Source: a virus
Virus record (IMG/VR): IMGVR_UViG_3300037156_000024
Location: 1 to 23,924 of that record
DNA: 23,924 nt
Reading direction: 5' to 3' (one strand)
Position numbers and translations under genes: made by a program
Shown here: one piece after another, positions 1 through 8,711 of the stretch
How positions within the stretch are numbered: position 1 is the first letter of the stretch
How the letters are laid out: each line of letters begins with the position of its first letter
The notes under the pieces: generated by a model
Told to the model about the DNA's origin: nothing
The model's database searches: none
What the model saw: only the letters and a program-made list of their open reading frames with translations

Positions 1-1
1 G

Positions 2-40
2 AAGATTGTGATAGGAGCCTACATGAGCGAGGACGCATGA
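2..40 (+). CDS. 3' end of an upstream phage gene (partial)
   Basis: An open frame enters from the left edge and reads KIVIGAYMSEDA before a TGA at 38-40. The stop overlaps the ATG of the next gene (ATGA), the same tight coupling seen elsewhere in the window, which supports it being the tail of a real coding sequence. Twelve residues are too few to assign a product. By position, just upstream of virion and ejection proteins, a structural role is likely but not shown. Confidence 0.5.
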   Translation, partial: KIVIGAYMSEDA

Positions 41-171
41 TAAGTCAACCACCGATAACGGCATCACTAGAGATAGACCCCAAAAAGGGTACTATCAACT
101 CTCAGATTTGGATTCTATGGATGAGAAGCATCGTAGATGCCCTAAACGCCATAGACAAAACGACTCCCTAG
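37..171 (+). CDS. Small virion-associated-type protein, 44 aa
   Basis: The frame begins at ATG 37, overlapping the previous stop, and ends at TAG 169-171, just ahead of the ribosome binding site of the radical SAM gene. The protein opens MISQPPITASLEIDPKKG and continues with a Trp-rich core (QIWILWMRSIVDALNAID). That layout of Pro/Ile lead, a D-x-x-x-G turn, then W-x-x-W and a short helix resembles small proteins found between connector/tail genes and internal-protein genes in podoviruses. The function of those is unknown to me. A ribosome site (AGGAG at 13-17) lies well upstream, so initiation probably depends on coupling to the preceding gene. Confidence 0.6.
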   Translation: MISQPPITASLEIDPKKGTINSQIWILWMRSIVDALNAIDKTTP

Positions 172-180
172 GAGGAGCAA

Positions 181-1206
181 ATGCAGACATTATCCATATG
201 CCCCACTTGTTACAAGAAGATACCAGCTAAGATTGTATTTTCCGAGGGAAAGGTATTGATGCAGAAGTCCTGCCTTGAACACGGATCTTTTGAGTCTGTT
301 ATGGAGACAGACATTCAGCACTTCAGTAACTTCTACCGTGTAGGCACTAAGGGGCTGAATAATAATATTATTATCCATGTAGAAGATAAGTGTAATATGA
401 CATGCTCGTGGTGCTACTACGGCGGGAAGGAAGAAAAACACGACTTCGATTACTACGATACTCTGCTTAGATCTTATAAGGCTCAGGAGTTTAGACTTCT
501 GCTGAGTGGTGGAGAGCCGACAGTACGACCCGATTATTTCAAGTTCCTAGAGGACGCTAAGGCTCGGGGATGGCATTGTACAACAATTACCAATATGCTG
601 AATTTAGCAGATGAAGGCTTTTTCCAAGAGGCTCTAAGACACAATTTCAGTCTCGGTTTATTTGACTATGCCCTTAGTTTTCAGCACCCTAAGAACTACA
701 GTGAAGCGGAACTCGCTAAAAAATTACAAGTTGCGGATAGGCTGAAGTCTACAGGTATTAGGGCGCAATGCGTAGCATTTTCCGTATCTTCGTTAAAAGA
801 ACTTGACTTTATTCGAGAATTCTACGATAATTACAAGGACATAGCTTTCATGTGGAGGATTCGCACCATATTCCGTAACTGGGAGAACAAGGACACTAAA
901 GAGAACCCTATCTATCTTTCGCAACTCAAGAGCGAAGTTACGGATAAGTTCTCAGACCTCATGCCTATTGTATGTGACGATATTGAGACCTCTAATGCTC
1001 ATTGTATTTACATGAAGATGGACGGAGGCAGGTACATATCTCTCAGTTCCGCGCCTACAGTAGAGAATATAGACTATCATTTGTGCTCTAGGCCCGTGTA
1101 TATGCTCGCAAGAGATCTTAATTGTTATAGCGTACCTGTAGCACAAATCGTTAATGAAGGACTTTCCAAAGGGTACAAAGACGGATTTAAGTTAGACCGG
1201 AGGTAA
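181..1206 (+). CDS. Radical SAM enzyme with N-terminal CPxC...CxxHG zinc motif
   Basis: A 341-residue protein with a strong ribosome site (GGAGGAG) before ATG 181. The radical SAM CxxxCxxC motif is at Cys71, Cys75 and Cys78 (KCNMTCSWC) and would bind the [4Fe-4S] cluster that cleaves S-adenosylmethionine. The SAM-binding LSGGEPT motif is at 108-114. An N-terminal CPTC (7-10) and a CLEHG (31-35) form a probable metal knuckle like that in the MJ0619/Tes group of radical SAM proteins, whose characterised members make C-C bonds or methylate unactivated carbons. The C-terminal part has a MDGGRY segment and further cysteines (HC, LC, NC). It sits between a virion-type mini-gene and DNA-ejection proteins in one reading direction, so it would be a late gene. 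The substrate is unknown. Radical SAM membership is firm; the Tes-like subgroup is a judgement from the N-terminal motif. Confidence 0.88.
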   Translation: MQTLSICPTCYKKIPAKIVFSEGKVLMQKSCLEHGSFESVMETDIQHFSNFYRVGTKGLNNNIIIHVEDKCNMTCSWCYYGGKEEKHDFDYYDTLLRSYKAQEFRLLLSGGEPTVRPDYFKFLEDAKARGWHCTTITNMLNLADEGFFQEALRHNFSLGLFDYALSFQHPKNYSEAELAKKLQVADRLKSTGIRAQCVAFSVSSLKELDFIREFYDNYKDIAFMWRIRTIFRNWENKDTKENPIYLSQLKSEVTDKFSDLMPIVCDDIETSNAHCIYMKMDGGRYISLSSAPTVENIDYHLCSRPVYMLARDLNCYSVPVAQIVNEGLSKGYKDGFKLDRR

Positions 1207-1209
1207 TAC

Positions 1210-1995
1210 ATGGTAGGATTTACAGCAGCGGTAGTAGTTGGAGGAGGGGCTATAGCCGCGGCGGAAATATCTTCTAACGCTTCAAAAAGTGCGGCAAACA
1301 CTCAGGCACAGTCAGCAGCTAACGCTTCTCAACTCCAACAGAATATGTTCAACACGACCCAAGCTAACTTAGCTCCATATCTACAGCAGGGGCAGCAGTA
1401 CGCCAATCAGCTTCAACAGCAGATGCCTAATCTTACTCGGCCGTATTCTGAGCAGATGTATCTAAACAGCCCTGAATATCAAAACGCTTTGATTGCAACT
1501 AAACAGAATCAAAATCAGCTTCTTGCAGGAGGAGCGCAGTCAGGTATGCTAGGTAGTGGCAATATGGCGTCGTCTCTACAGGCTAACGCACTTCAGCAGG
1601 CGCAACTTGGCTATGGTCAGGGCCTACAAGACTACAATGGTCAGCAACTCCAGACCTACAACATGCTTGCTAATCAGTCAGCACAGGGTCAGAACGCAGC
1701 GGCGGGGCTTGGGGGACTTAGTGCTAATGTGGGTAGTCAGATAGGAAACAACATGATTCAGGCAGGGCAAGCGCAAGCCCAAGGGCAGATAGGACAGGCA
1801 AACGCTATCTCCGGTGGTATTCAGAATTTGAGTAATCAGGCTCTTGGAGCTTACGGCGCGTACAATCAGAATCAGATGTACCAGAATTACTACAATCAGC
1901 AACAGCCTCAATACCAAGGTATGACGTACGGTGGAGGCCCGCAGGGCGGTTACACCTACAACAATCCACAGTCAGTAGGTCCACAAGCTCAATAA
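1210..1995 (+). CDS. Gln/Ala-rich DNA-ejection (internal virion) protein
   Basis: A 261-residue protein starting three bases after the previous stop, with its ribosome site (GGAGGTAA) running into that stop. The N-terminus is a hydrophobic Gly/Ala segment (VVVGGGAIAAAE, about 8-19). The rest is rich in Gln, Asn, Ala and Gly, with a central SPEYQ and an AGGAQSGMLGSG stretch. This composition and pattern is typical of short DNA-transfer/ejection proteins of podoviruses, which leave the capsid and help form the channel for genome delivery. The Gln content is extreme in the last third (NQMYQNYYNQQQPQYQ). Position ahead of the other internal proteins supports the assignment. There is no catalytic motif. 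Confidence 0.6.
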   Translation: MVGFTAAVVVGGGAIAAAEISSNASKSAANTQAQSAANASQLQQNMFNTTQANLAPYLQQGQQYANQLQQQMPNLTRPYSEQMYLNSPEYQNALIATKQNQNQLLAGGAQSGMLGSGNMASSLQANALQQAQLGYGQGLQDYNGQQLQTYNMLANQSAQGQNAAAGLGGLSANVGSQIGNNMIQAGQAQAQGQIGQANAISGGIQNLSNQALGAYGAYNQNQMYQNYYNQQQPQYQGMTYGGGPQGGYTYNNPQSVGPQAQ

Positions 1996-2004
1996 GGAGG
2001 TATC

Positions 2005-2424
2005 ATGGCAGCAAATATGTTGACTCTTATGGATGTGATGCCTTCGGCAGCGGATCGGATAAATATGGATCAGGCGGCTCGCCAACAGCAGGAGCAGAAT
2101 CAGTATCAAACCGCTGTACTCGCACAGGCTCAACAGCAAGCTATGGGGCAGAACGCTCTTACTCAGGCTCCGCAGGGGCAGGCTCCGCAGGGGCAGCAAC
2201 CTCCTAGCCAGAATGCTCTCATGCAACCCCCTCCCCCTCAAGGGCAGGCTCCCAATCCCCCGCAAGGTGAGAGTCAGATGCCAATACCTCAGAATTACGC
2301 AGAGGCCGTGGCGCAGGCGGAACAAGTACAGAGAGAGCAGGCACAGAAAGCTCAGTGGGGGACCGAAACTAAGCAGGTCCAAGAGTTGTTTATGCCTGCC
2401 GTTAAACAAGCTGAAGAGTATTAA
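2005..2424 (+). CDS. Gln/Pro-rich internal virion protein, N-terminal part
   Basis: A 139-residue frame with a good ribosome site (AAGGAGG) before ATG 2005. The sequence is dominated by Gln, Pro and Ala, with imperfect APQGQ repeats around residues 55-65. No enzymatic motif is visible. The TAA stop (2422-2424) is followed in the same frame by four sense codons and then the ATG of the next long frame (2437). The two could be one 544-residue protein interrupted by a single codon. CAA to TAA would be the simplest change, since the local sequence is Gln-rich. By position it belongs to the ejection/internal-protein block. Confidence 0.6.
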   Translation: MAANMLTLMDVMPSAADRINMDQAARQQQEQNQYQTAVLAQAQQQAMGQNALTQAPQGQAPQGQQPPSQNALMQPPPPQGQAPNPPQGESQMPIPQNYAEAVAQAEQVQREQAQKAQWGTETKQVQELFMPAVKQAEEY

Positions 2425-2436
2425 AATCCCGAATTA

Positions 2437-3639
2437 ATGAACTCCTATGCTGATGCTATGGAGAAGATGTATCCAGCTAATCCCCAGGTTAAACAAGCCG
2501 CAGCGCTCACTAGGAATAATAAGATATCTAAAGGTGTTGTCACAGTTTCTCCGACACAGGTCACAGATCCTGACTTCGCTAAGGCGCAGTTTGAGCTGAA
2601 TAAACCCTATCTACAAAGTATAGGTATAATGAATCCTGAAGAACTTATGGGAAAATCCATATCTTTCGATCAGAGCATAAAAACACGCGCTCAAGTTCCA
2701 GGCTCATTAAAAGTTGTACCTCCCACTAAAGAGGAATTAGCTGATACGAGAGAATTAAAAAAGATTAAAGCGGCAACTGATCTTGAAACACAAAGAGATA
2801 AAGCTCGTTTAGAACTTGAAACACATAAGGAAGAAGCTAGAGCCAGAGAAGACGATAAGAAGCAAAGAGCCGCAGAACTTCGATTTGAAGGACAGCAGAG
2901 GCAGGCAGAAAGACGTCAAGAACATGCAGACTCTAGGTTTGCCCAACAGATGAACCGCAGAGATCAGCAGCTTAATCTCAGAGAGTTCAATTCTTCGGCT
3001 CAACCAGCTAAGACCGCTTTGGGTACAGCGTACAGGACTTCCAATGCTGCATCAGGATTTGAGAACAAGATAAAGACCAACGTGGGCATCCTGAATAATT
3101 GGATGGACTCATATGTTAAGAAGCACCCTGGAGCGGCAAACCGTACCGGGGCAGTGTTCAACGATCTTATCAACGGGAAAATTACCGGGGAAGGGGATCT
3201 CTCCAACATCAAGACCGCAGCAGACTCCGTAGGTTTCGAGTTAGGCAAACTAGAGTCAGGGAGTTACGGTACAGCAGGAGCGACTAGAAACGCCACTGAG
3301 CACTTTAATCAGCTCAAGACAACCAAGGGCTTAGATAACATGAGGACTCAGCTTCGAGGCATCACTACGCTTGCTGAGTCAGCTAAAGCCTCACAGGATG
3401 CGGTTACTAAACAGGCTGAAGAGACACTGAATGACGTTAGGACTCAATACGGACTCCCCCCTACAGGCAAAGCAGGTAAGACTTCGACATCGCCTCCCAC
3501 TAGGCCGTCTACGTACAAAATAGGTGCTCCGTACAAAGCGCCGGGGCAGAATACTAAGCAGATCATAGGTGTTCACCGTGAAGGTGGAAAGGTTACAAAG
3601 CTAATGCTTTCTGATAAGTCCGTTGTGGAGGTTCAGTAA
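2437..3639 (+). CDS. Coiled-coil internal virion protein, C-terminal part
   Basis: A 400-residue frame. Residues about 100-185 are highly charged and Gln/Arg/Glu-rich (repeated E-A-R, Q-R-R, H-A-D-S-R), strongly suggesting a long coiled coil. The C-terminal 50 residues are Pro/Thr/Ser-rich, then end in a small basic tail. There is no ribosome site in the 20 bases before ATG 2437, although almost every other gene here has a strong one. The same frame is open upstream except for the TAA at 2422. It is therefore likely to be the downstream part of the 2005 gene, or translated by re-initiation. The stop shares a base with the next start (TAATG). Product inferred from context and composition. Confidence 0.6.
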   Translation: MNSYADAMEKMYPANPQVKQAAALTRNNKISKGVVTVSPTQVTDPDFAKAQFELNKPYLQSIGIMNPEELMGKSISFDQSIKTRAQVPGSLKVVPPTKEELADTRELKKIKAATDLETQRDKARLELETHKEEARAREDDKKQRAAELRFEGQQRQAERRQEHADSRFAQQMNRRDQQLNLREFNSSAQPAKTALGTAYRTSNAASGFENKIKTNVGILNNWMDSYVKKHPGAANRTGAVFNDLINGKITGEGDLSNIKTAADSVGFELGKLESGSYGTAGATRNATEHFNQLKTTKGLDNMRTQLRGITTLAESAKASQDAVTKQAEETLNDVRTQYGLPPTGKAGKTSTSPPTRPSTYKIGAPYKAPGQNTKQIIGVHREGGKVTKLMLSDKSVVEVQ

Positions 3640-6338
3640 TGGCGGGTGACGGGTGGGAAATGAAGGCGGGTGTAGCCGCACCTCCCGATGGTTGGGAGAT
3701 GAAGCCGGGGGCTAAAGCACCCTACGGAGAGATTCGGGCTAGGAAACCGTACCAAAAGATCAAAGAGTTTGCTTCCAAGATTTACACGCCTATTGCCGAG
3801 ACAGCGGGTATGGCTGTAGGTGGGGCATTGGGCGCAGCAGGTGGAGCATTTGGAGGCCCTGTTACCGCCGCCGCTGGAGGAGTCGCAGGTTCCGGTGCCG
3901 GTAATGTCGCAGGGCAGAGGTTCGCCCAAGGCGTAAATAGGTTGATAGGATATGACGCTCCCCCACCTCCTAGTGCTTTGGAGTCTTTTATTCAAGGTGC
4001 GGGTGCTGAACTGACAGGAGGTATCCTAGGCAAGACGGTTCAACTAGGGTCTAAGATTCATCGACCCAGTGCTCTCTCAGGTCGTGTTGCAGGGGAAGAA
4101 CTCAATATTGCAGCTTCCCCTAAATCTCCTGAAGCGGCCAGAGCTATTGCAGAGAGAACACGTAGAGTCGAAGCAGCTCAGAGACGTACAGGAACTCGGT
4201 TACCTAGAGCCTCTGTTACAGGAAGTGTGCGGCAAGCAGCTCTTGAAAGGCAAAGGATTGGAAAAAGTCCTGATGTTGCAGAGGCACTTCATGCACAACG
4301 CATAGAAGCACTCCGAAAGGCTGAACAGCATGTAGATACGACCTTTCCTCATAATACCAAGGCCGCTGAGACCGTTAGAAGCAATATAGAGGACTTCAAC
4401 GCTAGAGAGACACAGGCAACTGCACTTAAAGAGGAAGAACGTAGAGTCGTGGCAGACAGGGTTATCGGCAAGGTAAATACTCAGGCTGCACAGGAAGCAG
4501 AAGCTAAGAACCTAGCTGGCAGAAGTGCCGCTGAACAAGCTAATGTCGCTGCTGAAGCTGAAAAGACTTCCCGAGTAGCCCAAGCGGAAACCTCTTTTGG
4601 TCAGGCAGTACCAAAGGCTATCACCCCTGTATCTGCTGTAAAGACAGGTACTCAGGAGTTTGGGGCAGAGATACGAGGTAAGGTCCAAGCCGCTGAAAAG
4701 GCTTCTATGGAGCGTTTCAATAGCAAAGAGACTGGATATCCCCAAGAGAAGTTTACAGATTCAGGCGAGGCTCCTGCTGAAAATGCTGTAAGCACCTACG
4801 TTAGAGAGAACAAGCCCCCTTTAGGGTTCAGCCCCACAACTGACGTAGAGAAGAAGCTAGAAAGCCTCCTTGGGGGCGTAGAGCGGGAAGGTACTGATAT
4901 TCCTCCTATGACGTACTCTGACCTCAGAGACGTTTCTCAGGCTTCGGGTAGTGCCGCAGCAAGGGCTAGGAAGTCAGGAGACTACGACACCGCTAGGTAC
5001 TTTGGGGAATTGCGTAAGCATTCCGAGGCTGAGATTGCTTCGCTTCTTGAGGCCAAAAGTCCTGAAGTTCTAGCTGAGTATAAGAACCTTAACGCACTTT
5101 ATAAATCTCAGCAGATCGCAGGTTTCAGAGGCGGGGAAGTTGCTAATCAGCTTGCCCTTGGTAATGAGTCAGGGGGAGTGAAACTTGCTGAAGGTGCCAT
5201 AGCTTCGCACCTGGAGAATCCTGATAATGCTGTAGACCTTATTCGAGCCTTTGGTATCAAAGACATCACAGATAGAGGAAAGAGCCTGTCTCGTGCTGGC
5301 ATCCAGATGAAACAGGTCTCCGAAGAAGCTATCCTTCAGGCAGGTCAGAAAGCCGCTAAAGAAGTAATGAAGCCCTACTTTGATGATAGGATAGCATCTA
5401 TTTATCAAGGTGCCGGTGGAGGTAAGACCGGAGCAAAAGCAGTAGAGCGATATCTCAGAAAGCCCGAGACTCAGAGTATCTTACGCGCCTATGGTATGCC
5501 TGAAGAGTACAGCGAGTTGGCTAGACGTGCTAAGGCTATTGGAGAGGCTAGGGCTGAGAAGGTTCCGCTGTTGAAGCATAAAGAACTGGCTCCTGAAGTG
5601 ATACGGGCTGCAAAGATACAGCTTGCTACTAACACTCTCAAGGTGGACGACCCCACTAAGATTTATAGTTACCTTACCAAGTCAGGAAATCCTAAGAAAG
5701 CCTTTGGCGACTTAATGCGGGTGTCTTCGTCTCCTGCATACCGAGACTCGGTAAAGGAGCTAGTCAAGGATGGTGTTAAGGACGCTATTAAGCAGCGAGG
5801 TATCAACCCTTACTCCAAGACTCCTACTCCCGAGGAGAAGCACCTACAGACTCTAATGACTCAAGTGTTCAATAAGGCAGAGAGGCAGTCTCTCTGGGAC
5901 TTTCATACCATCGTTGAAGCGGCTCCGTCTCCAGGCACTATGGGGGCAAAGACTGACCTAGGCATAGGCAAGGGAGCTAAGGAGTTGGCAGAAGGTGTGG
6001 CGGCTATTCCGATGGGGTATGAAGGATATTGGGCCAAGCACGGCTTCCTGACGCTGATAAATAAACTCGGAAGCAAATACTCCTCAGCGGCAGAGAAAGT
6101 TCTAGACGAAGCACTGATAGATCCCGCAAAGGCAAAAATTGCTCTCCAAGCGTTTAAAACCGGAGAAACGGGTAGGTTCAGGCAGTTAGTACAGAAAGCA
6201 TACGATGCTGACTCCATTCAGGCGAGGATCTTAAAGAGATTGCCAATAGCAGGCGCTGTTGCCGGATACAACGTAGCTACGACCCCTGAACCAGAAGAAC
6301 AGCCTATAGAAAGGCAGAAGACCTACGGAGGTGAGTGA
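3639..6338 (+). CDS. Large internal virion protein (ejection-type), 899 aa
   Basis: The largest protein of the late block. It starts at a TAATG overlap with the preceding gene and has GGAGG upstream. The first 30 residues carry a tandem DGWEMK-x-G motif (about 4-9 and 17-22). Residues about 55-90 are a Gly/Ala-rich, glycine-zipper-like segment ([13 protein letters not shown]), suited to membrane insertion during DNA ejection. About 150-330 is long, charged and helical with many Ala/Glu/Arg/Gln, followed by mixed helical sequence to the end. There is no visible enzyme motif such as a transglycosylase signature. Length and position match the large ejection proteins of podoviruses. An assigned molecular activity would be a guess. 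Confidence 0.6.
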   Translation: MAGDGWEMKAGVAAPPDGWEMKPGAKAPYGEIRARKPYQKIKEFASKIYTPIAETAGMAVGGALGAAGGAFGGPVTAAAGGVAGSGAGNVAGQRFAQGVNRLIGYDAPPPPSALESFIQGAGAELTGGILGKTVQLGSKIHRPSALSGRVAGEELNIAASPKSPEAARAIAERTRRVEAAQRRTGTRLPRASVTGSVRQAALERQRIGKSPDVAEALHAQRIEALRKAEQHVDTTFPHNTKAAETVRSNIEDFNARETQATALKEEERRVVADRVIGKVNTQAAQEAEAKNLAGRSAAEQANVAAEAEKTSRVAQAETSFGQAVPKAITPVSAVKTGTQEFGAEIRGKVQAAEKASMERFNSKETGYPQEKFTDSGEAPAENAVSTYVRENKPPLGFSPTTDVEKKLESLLGGVEREGTDIPPMTYSDLRDVSQASGSAAARARKSGDYDTARYFGELRKHSEAEIASLLEAKSPEVLAEYKNLNALYKSQQIAGFRGGEVANQLALGNESGGVKLAEGAIASHLENPDNAVDLIRAFGIKDITDRGKSLSRAGIQMKQVSEEAILQAGQKAAKEVMKPYFDDRIASIYQGAGGGKTGAKAVERYLRKPETQSILRAYGMPEEYSELARRAKAIGEARAEKVPLLKHKELAPEVIRAAKIQLATNTLKVDDPTKIYSYLTKSGNPKKAFGDLMRVSSSPAYRDSVKELVKDGVKDAIKQRGINPYSKTPTPEEKHLQTLMTQVFNKAERQSLWDFHTIVEAAPSPGTMGAKTDLGIGKGAKELAEGVAAIPMGYEGYWAKHGFLTLINKLGSKYSSAAEKVLDEALIDPAKAKIALQAFKTGETGRFRQLVQKAYDADSIQARILKRLPIAGAVAGYNVATTPEPEEQPIERQKTYGGE

Positions 6339-6475
6339 TGCCATTGAAAAAGGGCAAGTCCAAGAAGGTAATTAGTCAGAATATTCGTGCTGAGATGCAC
6401 TCAGGTAAACCGCAGAAGCAGGCAATCGCCATAGCAATGAGCAAGGCGGGAAAGTCCCGCAAAAAGAAGTCTTGA
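6338..6475 (+). CDS. Small basic phage protein (DUF6496-like), 45 aa
   Basis: Starts at ATG 6338, overlapping the TGA of the large internal protein, with GGAGGTGAG as ribosome site, and ends at TGA 6473-6475. It begins [20 protein letters not shown] and continues with [18 protein letters not shown]. The Lys-rich start, the N-I-x-x-E-M-x-x-G centre and the PQKQAIAIA helix match a very common small phage family of unknown function (I recall it as DUF6496). At about one third Lys/Arg it may bind nucleic acid. The last codons encode an inverted repeat, and the stop overlaps the -35 of the promoter for the next gene. Confidence 0.75.
   Translation: MPLKKGKSKKVISQNIRAEMHSGKPQKQAIAIAMSKAGKSRKKKS
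6446..6460 (+). other. Perfect RNA hairpin at the end of the small basic gene
   Basis: GCGGGA at 6446-6451 pairs perfectly with TCCCGC at 6455-6460 around an AAG loop. It is followed by an A-rich, not T-rich, tract, so it does not fit an intrinsic terminator on the plus strand. It lies in the coding sequence for the KAGKSR segment. It could stabilise or mark the 3' end of the upstream mRNA just before the new promoter, but no function is shown. Confidence 0.35.
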
Positions 6476-6500
6476 AATGAGTATTTGTTTGCTGTAAGAT
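6472..6500 (+). promoter_or_regulatory. Sigma70-like promoter ahead of the ATP-grasp gene
   Basis: TTGAAA (6472-6477) matches the -35 consensus at five of six positions. It is followed by a 17-base spacer and TAAGAT (6495-6500), four of six to the -10 consensus. Transcription would start near 6507, leaving a short leader with AAGGAG at 6511-6516 before the GTG start at 6524. The spacer is T-rich. This is the only convincing host-type promoter I found within the plus-strand block. It suggests the enzyme genes downstream can be expressed independently of the late transcript. Confidence 0.5.
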
Positions 6501-6523
6501 ACACGTAACCCAAGGAGTCTATA

Positions 6524-8113
6524 GTGCGTATGGTTCCCGCTTTAAAGATAGATGGAAAGCTCCACAAAGGAGCTGCAAACGACAGCCACAACACTATTGG
6601 TTTATCCATAGGCGTGGAGTCTCCGCCGGAAGCCTCACGAGGTTTCGTGGTTGGGGGGCAGTTTCTTACTCGTAAGCAGGCGCTTGGGTTCCTCAAGACT
6701 AATGATCCCGAGACCTACAGGAAATTACCCAAAGAAGCCTTGCGTATCGGGCTGCATAGTGAGTTCCTTGCTAAAGCTCTTGGTATCAAACAGAAACCTG
6801 TAGCAGTCAAGATTATTGCAGAGGCTAGGGATGAGAGAGAGGAGCGCACGCCTGAAGCTAAGAAGCCTTTGTCTGAAATGACTGCCATAGTCTATGATCG
6901 TGGGGGGCTGTACCTCTACTGCGCTGAGAAACTAGCTGAGAAATACGGTAAGGTGCTGTACTATCTCGCAGACTCGGATGCCTACCCAACTTCACAGAAG
7001 AGCACTATCGGTTCTGGAATACCCAAAGTTAAGCGTATCCACGACCTGTGGAAATTTATAGACTCTGCTGATATCATTTACTTTTTCGATTGCTACGATG
7101 GACAGCTCCAGCATTGGCTAAGAGAGAAAGGTTATAAAGTTTTCGGCTCCGGTCTCGGAGAGAAAATAGAGATCGACAAGATATTCTTTCTTGAAACTCT
7201 AGAAAAGTTAGGGCTTCCCTGCCCCAAAACCTATGTCGCAGAAGGTATGGACGATCTTTGTAAGTATCTGAAAGATCATGACGGAGAAACACTCTTCCTA
7301 AAAAATCTTCACCGTGGTGATTTCGAGAGCCGTAAGTTTACTAGCATGGCACAGTCTAGACCATTTCTAAATGACCTCAAGAAGAGACTCGGTTCCGCTT
7401 CAGATACTATAGAAGTCTTAGTTCAGCATAAGATAGACTCAGTAGTAGAGGTTGGGTACGATGGGTACCTCGTAGATGGGGAGTTTACTACTAACTGCAT
7501 AGTAGGGTATGAAATAAAAGATAGAGGTTTTGTTGCTAAGGTATTCAAAGAAACTCCTGAGATTGTGGGAAGTATTAACACAGCCTTTGGACCTATTCTC
7601 AAGAAACTAGGGGGAAGAGGTAACTACAGCACAGAAATTCGTGTCACTGCTAAGGGGGAACAGTTTTATATAGATCCTACTCAGCGAGTGCCATCTCCTC
7701 CAGGTGAACTACAATGTGAGATATACGAGAATTGGGCAGAAGCCACGTACCAGATCGCTTGTGGCGAGCTACCTGAATTTAAACCTAAAGCTATGTACGG
7801 CGCGGAAGTAACCTTGACCTCTGCTTGGGCAGATGAGCATGAGATCCATGTTAAGTTTCCCCCGAAGTTCAAGCAGCACATTAAGCTAAAGAATCACACC
7901 ATCCGAGATGGTGAATATTACTGTATACCTAATGGTAACGGTGCGTTCTTTGGGGCTGTGGTTGCGTGGTCGGACACTCTTCAGAAGGCAATAGATAAAG
8001 TCTGCGAAGTTTGTGAGGCTGTAGAGGCAGATGAGTACAGTTTTGATAAGTCCGTGTTTGACGAAGCCATGGAATCAGTAGAAAAAGGTAAAAAGTTTGG
8101 TGTACTCTACTAA
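6524..8113 (+). CDS. ATP-grasp ligase with phage-type N-terminal domain
   Basis: A 529-residue protein. GTG 6524 is chosen over ATG 6530 because AAGGAG lies seven bases before it. Residues 1-90 contain RGFVVGGQFLTRKQA and LHSEFL, a GFV-x-x-x-G-x-FL-x-R-x-x-A...L-H-S pattern common at the ends of phage polyvalent or virion proteins. From about 118 there is a Rossmann-like pre-ATP-grasp domain (MTAIVYDRGG, KVLYYLADSD). From about 215 there is an ATP-grasp fold with lysines in the LFLKN region (256-261), a strand EVLVQHKID (297-305), and metal/ATP-site candidates in TEIRVTAKGEQFYIDPTQR (369-387). The C-terminal portion resembles the PurD/carbamoyl-phosphate-synthase type (GAVVAWSDTLQKAIDKV). These enzymes join a carboxylate to an amine or similar through an acyl-phosphate. 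The substrate is not apparent. It is followed closely by a transporter gene. Confidence 0.7.
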   Translation: MRMVPALKIDGKLHKGAANDSHNTIGLSIGVESPPEASRGFVVGGQFLTRKQALGFLKTNDPETYRKLPKEALRIGLHSEFLAKALGIKQKPVAVKIIAEARDEREERTPEAKKPLSEMTAIVYDRGGLYLYCAEKLAEKYGKVLYYLADSDAYPTSQKSTIGSGIPKVKRIHDLWKFIDSADIIYFFDCYDGQLQHWLREKGYKVFGSGLGEKIEIDKIFFLETLEKLGLPCPKTYVAEGMDDLCKYLKDHDGETLFLKNLHRGDFESRKFTSMAQSRPFLNDLKKRLGSASDTIEVLVQHKIDSVVEVGYDGYLVDGEFTTNCIVGYEIKDRGFVAKVFKETPEIVGSINTAFGPILKKLGGRGNYSTEIRVTAKGEQFYIDPTQRVPSPPGELQCEIYENWAEATYQIACGELPEFKPKAMYGAEVTLTSAWADEHEIHVKFPPKFKQHIKLKNHTIRDGEYYCIPNGNGAFFGAVVAWSDTLQKAIDKVCEVCEAVEADEYSFDKSVFDEAMESVEKGKKFGVLY

Positions 8114-8141
8114 GGCCAACTAAATTTAAATTGGAGCCAAA

Positions 8142-8711
8142 ATGAAACTAGGAAAAATGTTGTTACTTGCCAGCTTTTTAGGTACTTTTGCAGAGTGTAT
8201 GCTACTCCCATTATGGTCTACTTTCACAGATAAATGTGGCGGAAGTATTTTAGACGCGGGTATTGGGTATGCCGGATTTTGTATAGCTACAGGTTTGGTA
8301 GTTATGTTTGTGGGCAGTACAAAATTTTATGCGAGAAATGCTAAGTGGATGCTCCTATGGGGATTTGCCATAGCGGGAATAGGAGATCTTCTTTATCTAT
8401 GCGTATCTAATAAGTATGAGCTATTTGCTGTTCAGGCGCTTATCGGTATTGCACTAGGTGTCGCTAACCCTGCTTGGGATTCGCTATTTTGTGACGATGA
8501 GAGTGACGATAAATCGTCAGCGGGGAGATGGTCATTTTGGACGGGAGGAGTGTCATTTGTCAGTGGTCTCTCCGCTTTATTTGGAGCTACAATAGTTAGG
8601 TACTACGGATTTAATACTATGTTTATTTTGATGTTCTGTTTTGACTGTGTATCAGTAGCTTATTGCTACCGTATTGCTACTCGCACGGAGGTGCCAAATG
8701 AAAAAGCCTAA
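8142..8711 (+). CDS. Six-helix half MFS-type transporter
   Basis: A 189-residue integral membrane protein with GGAG upstream of ATG 8142. Six hydrophobic segments can be seen at about 5-22, 39-58, 67-87, 91-108, 129-148 and 155-175, with a polar acidic loop between the fourth and fifth (FCDDESDDKSSAGR, about 124-137). The G-rich helices, the AVQALIGIALGVANPAWDSLF stretch and the overall arrangement match one half of a major facilitator superfamily transporter, which normally has twelve helices. It may act as a dimer. It lies 28 bases after the ATP-grasp gene and probably shares its transcript, so the two may work on the same compound. The end overlaps the next small gene. Transport substrate and direction cannot be inferred. 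Confidence 0.68.
   Translation: MKLGKMLLLASFLGTFAECMLLPLWSTFTDKCGGSILDAGIGYAGFCIATGLVVMFVGSTKFYARNAKWMLLWGFAIAGIGDLLYLCVSNKYELFAVQALIGIALGVANPAWDSLFCDDESDDKSSAGRWSFWTGGVSFVSGLSALFGATIVRYYGFNTMFILMFCFDCVSVAYCYRIATRTEVPNEKA

Noticed and set aside
1972-2409. 145-residue minus-strand frame rich in Leu and Arg
   Set aside because: It lies entirely antisense to the Gln/Pro-rich plus-strand gene. The CAG/CCT codons there read as CTG/AGG on the other strand, so its composition is a shadow. No ribosome site was seen.
2422-2424. Recoding of TAA as an amino acid across the genome
   Set aside because: All other genes in the window use TAA, TGA and TAG as normal stops in well-spaced positions, and no other gene is interrupted by TAA. 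One site does not support an alternative code.
6446-6460. Intrinsic terminator before the ATP-grasp gene
   Set aside because: The hairpin is perfect but followed by A residues, not T, on the plus strand, and lies inside a coding sequence. It is kept only as an RNA structure.
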